From: Solirubrobacter sp963837485
GTDB taxonomy: Bacteria > Actinomycetota > Thermoleophilia > Solirubrobacterales > Solirubrobacteraceae
Reading direction: 5' to 3'
Assembly (NCBI GenBank): GCA_963837485.1
Contig: CAWINP010000007.1
Location: forward strand, 248,001-312,000
Length of the DNA stretch: 64,000 nt
Both the position numbers and the translations under genes were made by a program. This document shows positions 61,822 through 64,000 of this stretch, piece by piece (the stretch's first letter is position 1; each line of letters begins with the position of its first letter). Under the pieces are notes generated by a model. It was given only the letters and a program-made list of their open reading frames with translations, did not search any database and was not told where the DNA came from.

Positions 61822-62874
61822 CTACCCGGGGTCGACGCCGAAGGCGATCGCGGTCGTGGAGGCGTAGGCCTCCCCCGGCCGCAGCACCGTCACCGGGAAC
61901 TGCGGGCGGTTCGGCGAGTCGGGGAAGTGCTGCGTCTCGAGCGCGAGTCCGGCGCCCGCGCCGTACGGGCCCACCTCGAGCGGCTGGCCGGCGAAGAACT
62001 GGATGCCCGGCTCGGTGGTGAAGATGGTCAGCGTACGGCCGCTGCCGGGATCGCGCAGCCAGGCCGCCTCGGCCAGGTCGCCGCCGTCTCGGTCCAGCAC
62101 CCAGTTGTGGTCATAACCGAAGCCGCCGATCGCCCGCGCGCGGCGGAAGTCCATCGGCGTCCCCTCGACGGGGGCGAGCTCGCCGGTGGGGATCAGGGTC
62201 GCGTCGACCGGCGTGTAGCGCGAGGCGGCGATGCGCAGCTCGTGCGTCTGGATCGTCCCTGCGCCCGCGAGGTTCCAGTACGCATGGTTGGTGAGATTGA
62301 CCACGGTCGGCGCGTCCGTCGTCGCCTCGTAGTCGATCCGCAGCCGGTTGCCGGCGTCGAGCGTGTACGTGACCGCGACCTCGAGCGTCCCCGGGAAGCC
62401 GCACTCGCCGTCCGGCGAGGTACGCCGCAGCCGCACGCCTGCGGGCACGGGCTCGGCGTCCCACGCGCGCGCGTGGAACCCGTGCTCGCCGCCGTGCAGG
62501 CAGTTCGGCGGCTGATTGAGCGGCAGCGTTACGGCGCGGCCGTCGAGCGTGAAGCGCCCGCCGGCGATGCGGTTGCCGTAGCGGCCGATGATCGCCCCGA
62601 AGTAGGGCATCGAGGCGGCGTACTCCGGGCTCGTGTAGCTCGCGAGATCGTCGAAGCCGAGCACGACGTTCGCGCGCCGGCCGTCGCGGTCCGGCAGCTC
62701 GACGCACTGGACGATGCCGCCGTAGGTGAGGATGGAGACCGACGCGCCGCCCGCCCCGGCCAGCGTGAAGCGCTCGATCGCACGGCCGCCGGCGAGCGTC
62801 CCGAACCCCTCGCGCGAGACGTGGGTCCCGCCGCCGGCGCGCGGAGCGATCGCGTCGCCACCGGCGGCCTCCAA
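61822..62874 (-). CDS. galM: Aldose 1-epimerase
   Basis: About 350 aa; start taken as TTG 62874 because the promoter elements (62916-62888) and operator cover the in-frame GTG at 62901. Motifs: GTLAGGRAIERFTLAGAGG (split as GTLAGGRAIERFTLAG), YFGAIIGRYGNRIAGGRFTL, HGGEHGFHARAWDAE (catalytic His region), VNLTNHAYWNLAG and the C-terminal ALETQHFPDSPNRPQFP with the catalytic Glu. Mutarotates the sugar (probably L-arabinose) released by GH127 before isomerase/kinase. No signal peptide. Confidence 0.94.
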   Translation of the reverse strand: MEAAGGDAIAPRAGGGTHVSREGFGTLAGGRAIERFTLAGAGGASVSILTYGGIVQCVELPDRDGRRANVVLGFDDLASYTSPEYAASMPYFGAIIGRYGNRIAGGRFTLDGRAVTLPLNQPPNCLHGGEHGFHARAWDAEPVPAGVRLRRTSPDGECGFPGTLEVAVTYTLDAGNRLRIDYEATTDAPTVVNLTNHAYWNLAGAGTIQTHELRIAASRYTPVDATLIPTGELAPVEGTPMDFRRARAIGGFGYDHNWVLDRDGGDLAEAAWLRDPGSGRTLTIFTTEPGIQFFAGQPLEVGPYGAGAGLALETQHFPDSPNRPQFPVTVLRPGEAYASTTAIAFGVDPG

Positions 62875-62887
62875 GCCGGTGCCGGGG

Positions 62888-62916
62888 CCGTTAGCGCTCA
62901 CATCGCCGCGTGTCAA
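62888..62916 (-). promoter_or_regulatory. galM promoter with operator
   Basis: TTGACA (62916-62911), 17 bp, TAACGG (62893-62888), overlapped by CGTTAGCGCTCACA at 62889-62902. Same layout as the araB promoter. Confidence 0.7.
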
Positions 62917-63027
62917 CGCCGGCTCCCGCGAGCCGCCGCGAGGGCGTGGAGGAGCTGCCGCCGGTCGGGAGCGGAGTCTGCCTGCATGCGGGCGCGATCC
63001 TATCGCCGCCAGGACCCTCGCGCGGCT

Positions 63028-63057
63028 TTGACACGCACATTGTGTGAGCGCTAACAT
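63028..63057 (+). promoter_or_regulatory. araB promoter with operator
   Basis: TTGACA (63028-63033), 18 bp, TAACAT (63052-63057), with operator TGTGAGCGCTAACA at 63043-63056 covering the -10. The transcript start near 63064 is almost at the ATG, so the message is probably leaderless. Confidence 0.75.
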
Positions 63058-63065
63058 CGGCTGTC

Positions 63066-64000
63066 ATGGTCACTTCGCACGTCGTAGGGGTCGATTTCGG
63101 CACCCTCTCCGGCCGCGCCGTCGTCGTGCGGGTGAGCGACGGCGCGGAGCTCGGCTCGGCGGTGCACGAGTACGCGCACGGGGTGATCGAGCGGACCTTG
63201 CCCGCGTCCGGCGAGCGCCTGCCGCCCCAGTGGGCGCTGCAGGACCCGGAGGACTACATCGACGTGCTGCGCACCGCCGTCCCGGAAGCCGTGCGGGCGG
63301 CCGGCGTGGAGCCGCGCTCGGTCGTCGGGATCTCCACCGACTTCACCGCCTCCTCCCCGCTCCCGGTGCTCGAGGACGGCACTCCGCTGTGCCGCGTAGC
63401 CGGCTTCGAGACGCGCCCGCACGCGTACGTGAAGCTGTGGAAGCACCACGCGGCGCAGCCGCAGGCCGACCGCATCAACGCCCTCGCGGCCGAGCGCAAC
63501 GAGGCGTGGCTGCCGCGCTACGGCGGCAAGATCTCCAGCGAGTGGGAGTTCGCGAAGGCGCTGCAGGTGCTCGACGAGGACCCCGAGGCCTACGCGCGCA
63601 TGGACCGCTGGGTCGAGTCGGCCGACTGGATCGTCTGGCAGCTGTGCGGCAACGAGACGCGCAACGCGTGCAGCGCCGGCTACAAGGCGATCCGCCAGGA
63701 CGGCCGCTACCCGAGCCGCGACTACCTCGGCGCGCTCGACCCCGACTTCGCGGACTTCGTGGCAAACAAGATCGAAGGGCCCGTGCACGAGCTCGGCGCT
63801 CGCGCCGGCGGCCTTACCGCCGAGGCCGCCGGATGGACCGGGCTGCCCGAGGGCATCGCGGTCGCCGTCGGCAACGTCGACGCGCACGTCACCGCCCCCG
63901 CCGCGCAGGCGATCGAGCCCGGCCAGATGGTCGCGATCATGGGCACCTCGACCTGCCACGTGATGAACCATGACGCGCTCGCCGAGGTCCCCGGCATGTG
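63066..64000 (+). CDS. araB: Ribulokinase, 5' part (cut by window end)
   Basis: First ~311 codons; no stop inside the window. FGGY carbohydrate kinase: VVGVDFGTLSGRAVVVRV (ATP phosphate 1), STDFTASSPLPVLEDG, KLWKHHAAQPQADRINAL (the AraB signature KLWKHHAAQ), GGKISSEWEFAKALQVLDED, ESADWIVWQLCG, NVDAHVTAPAA and MGTSTCHVM. AraB rather than xylulokinase by the KLWKHHAAQ and GTSTCHVM motifs. ATG 63066 directly after the promoter/operator. AraA and AraD are expected to the right. Confidence 0.95.
   Translation, partial: MVTSHVVGVDFGTLSGRAVVVRVSDGAELGSAVHEYAHGVIERTLPASGERLPPQWALQDPEDYIDVLRTAVPEAVRAAGVEPRSVVGISTDFTASSPLPVLEDGTPLCRVAGFETRPHAYVKLWKHHAAQPQADRINALAAERNEAWLPRYGGKISSEWEFAKALQVLDEDPEAYARMDRWVESADWIVWQLCGNETRNACSAGYKAIRQDGRYPSRDYLGALDPDFADFVANKIEGPVHELGARAGGLTAEAAGWTGLPEGIAVAVGNVDAHVTAPAAQAIEPGQMVAIMGTSTCHVMNHDALAEVPGM

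Overview
The window is about 64 kb of very GC-rich chromosome, with G/C at most third codon positions and long open frames on both strands. Gene content, gene order and protein style point to a high-GC actinobacterium. My inference is the Solirubrobacterales/Thermoleophilia (Solirubrobacter- or Conexibacter-like), but no rRNA gene is present to prove it. Many genes overlap by exactly 4 nt (ATGA or GTGA), so operons can be read directly. One IS110-type element and two tRNA genes (Glu-CTC, Leu-CAG) are present.

Layout. 0-9 kb: small conserved proteins, a catalytically degenerate Rho-like protein, folP, a secreted repeat protein, glpD and two orphan proteins. 9-12.7 kb: a GNAT acetyltransferase and the three-gene proton-translocating transhydrogenase (pntAA-pntAB-pntB). 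12.8-19.5 kb: a cobalamin-riboswitch-controlled, fully overlapping five-gene operon. It encodes two exported DUF4430-type proteins, an EcfT, a double-ATPase EcfA, and an S-component-like membrane protein fused to prenyltransferase/transcobalamin-type alpha-barrel repeats. A PduO-type cobalamin adenosyltransferase is divergent from it. This is the most interesting system in the window. 19.4-22.5 kb: PAP2 phosphatase and a histidine kinase / response regulator / MerR-like cluster whose two junctions lack canonical start codons. 22.5-25.4 kb: a gene-poor stretch, an IS110 element and ohr. 25.4-29 kb: a PHP/PolX protein with a dead polymerase core, the tRNAs, an FHA protein, and an ATP-grasp/ComA pair. 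30-34.8 kb: MFS exporter, modABC, and a MarR regulator with three tandem operators and a divergent NTF2-like target. 34.8-41 kb: a GNAT/acyl-CoA-synthetase fusion (Pat-type), an unknown repeat protein, and a probable D-glutamate pathway pair (DgcN-DgcA). 41-45.6 kb: MarR plus an isobutyryl-CoA-mutase-type large subunit, PhzF, DtxR and a SirB1-like protein.

45.6-64 kb is a carbohydrate island. It holds two ROK regulators, two GH127 beta-L-arabinofuranosidases, a sugar ABC importer (binding protein and two permeases, no ATPase gene here), two LacI regulators, a very large secreted glycosidase split by a frameshift, aldose 1-epimerase and the start of araB ribulokinase (truncated by the window end). 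Eight copies of a TGTGAGCGCTAACA-like operator tie the LacI-controlled genes together. The likely flow is extracellular release of arabinosides, ABC import, GH127 cleavage, mutarotation, then ribulokinase.

A cobalamin thread runs through the window: a B12-regulated importer, an adenosyltransferase that makes the coenzyme, and an adenosylcobalamin-dependent acyl-CoA mutase that uses it.
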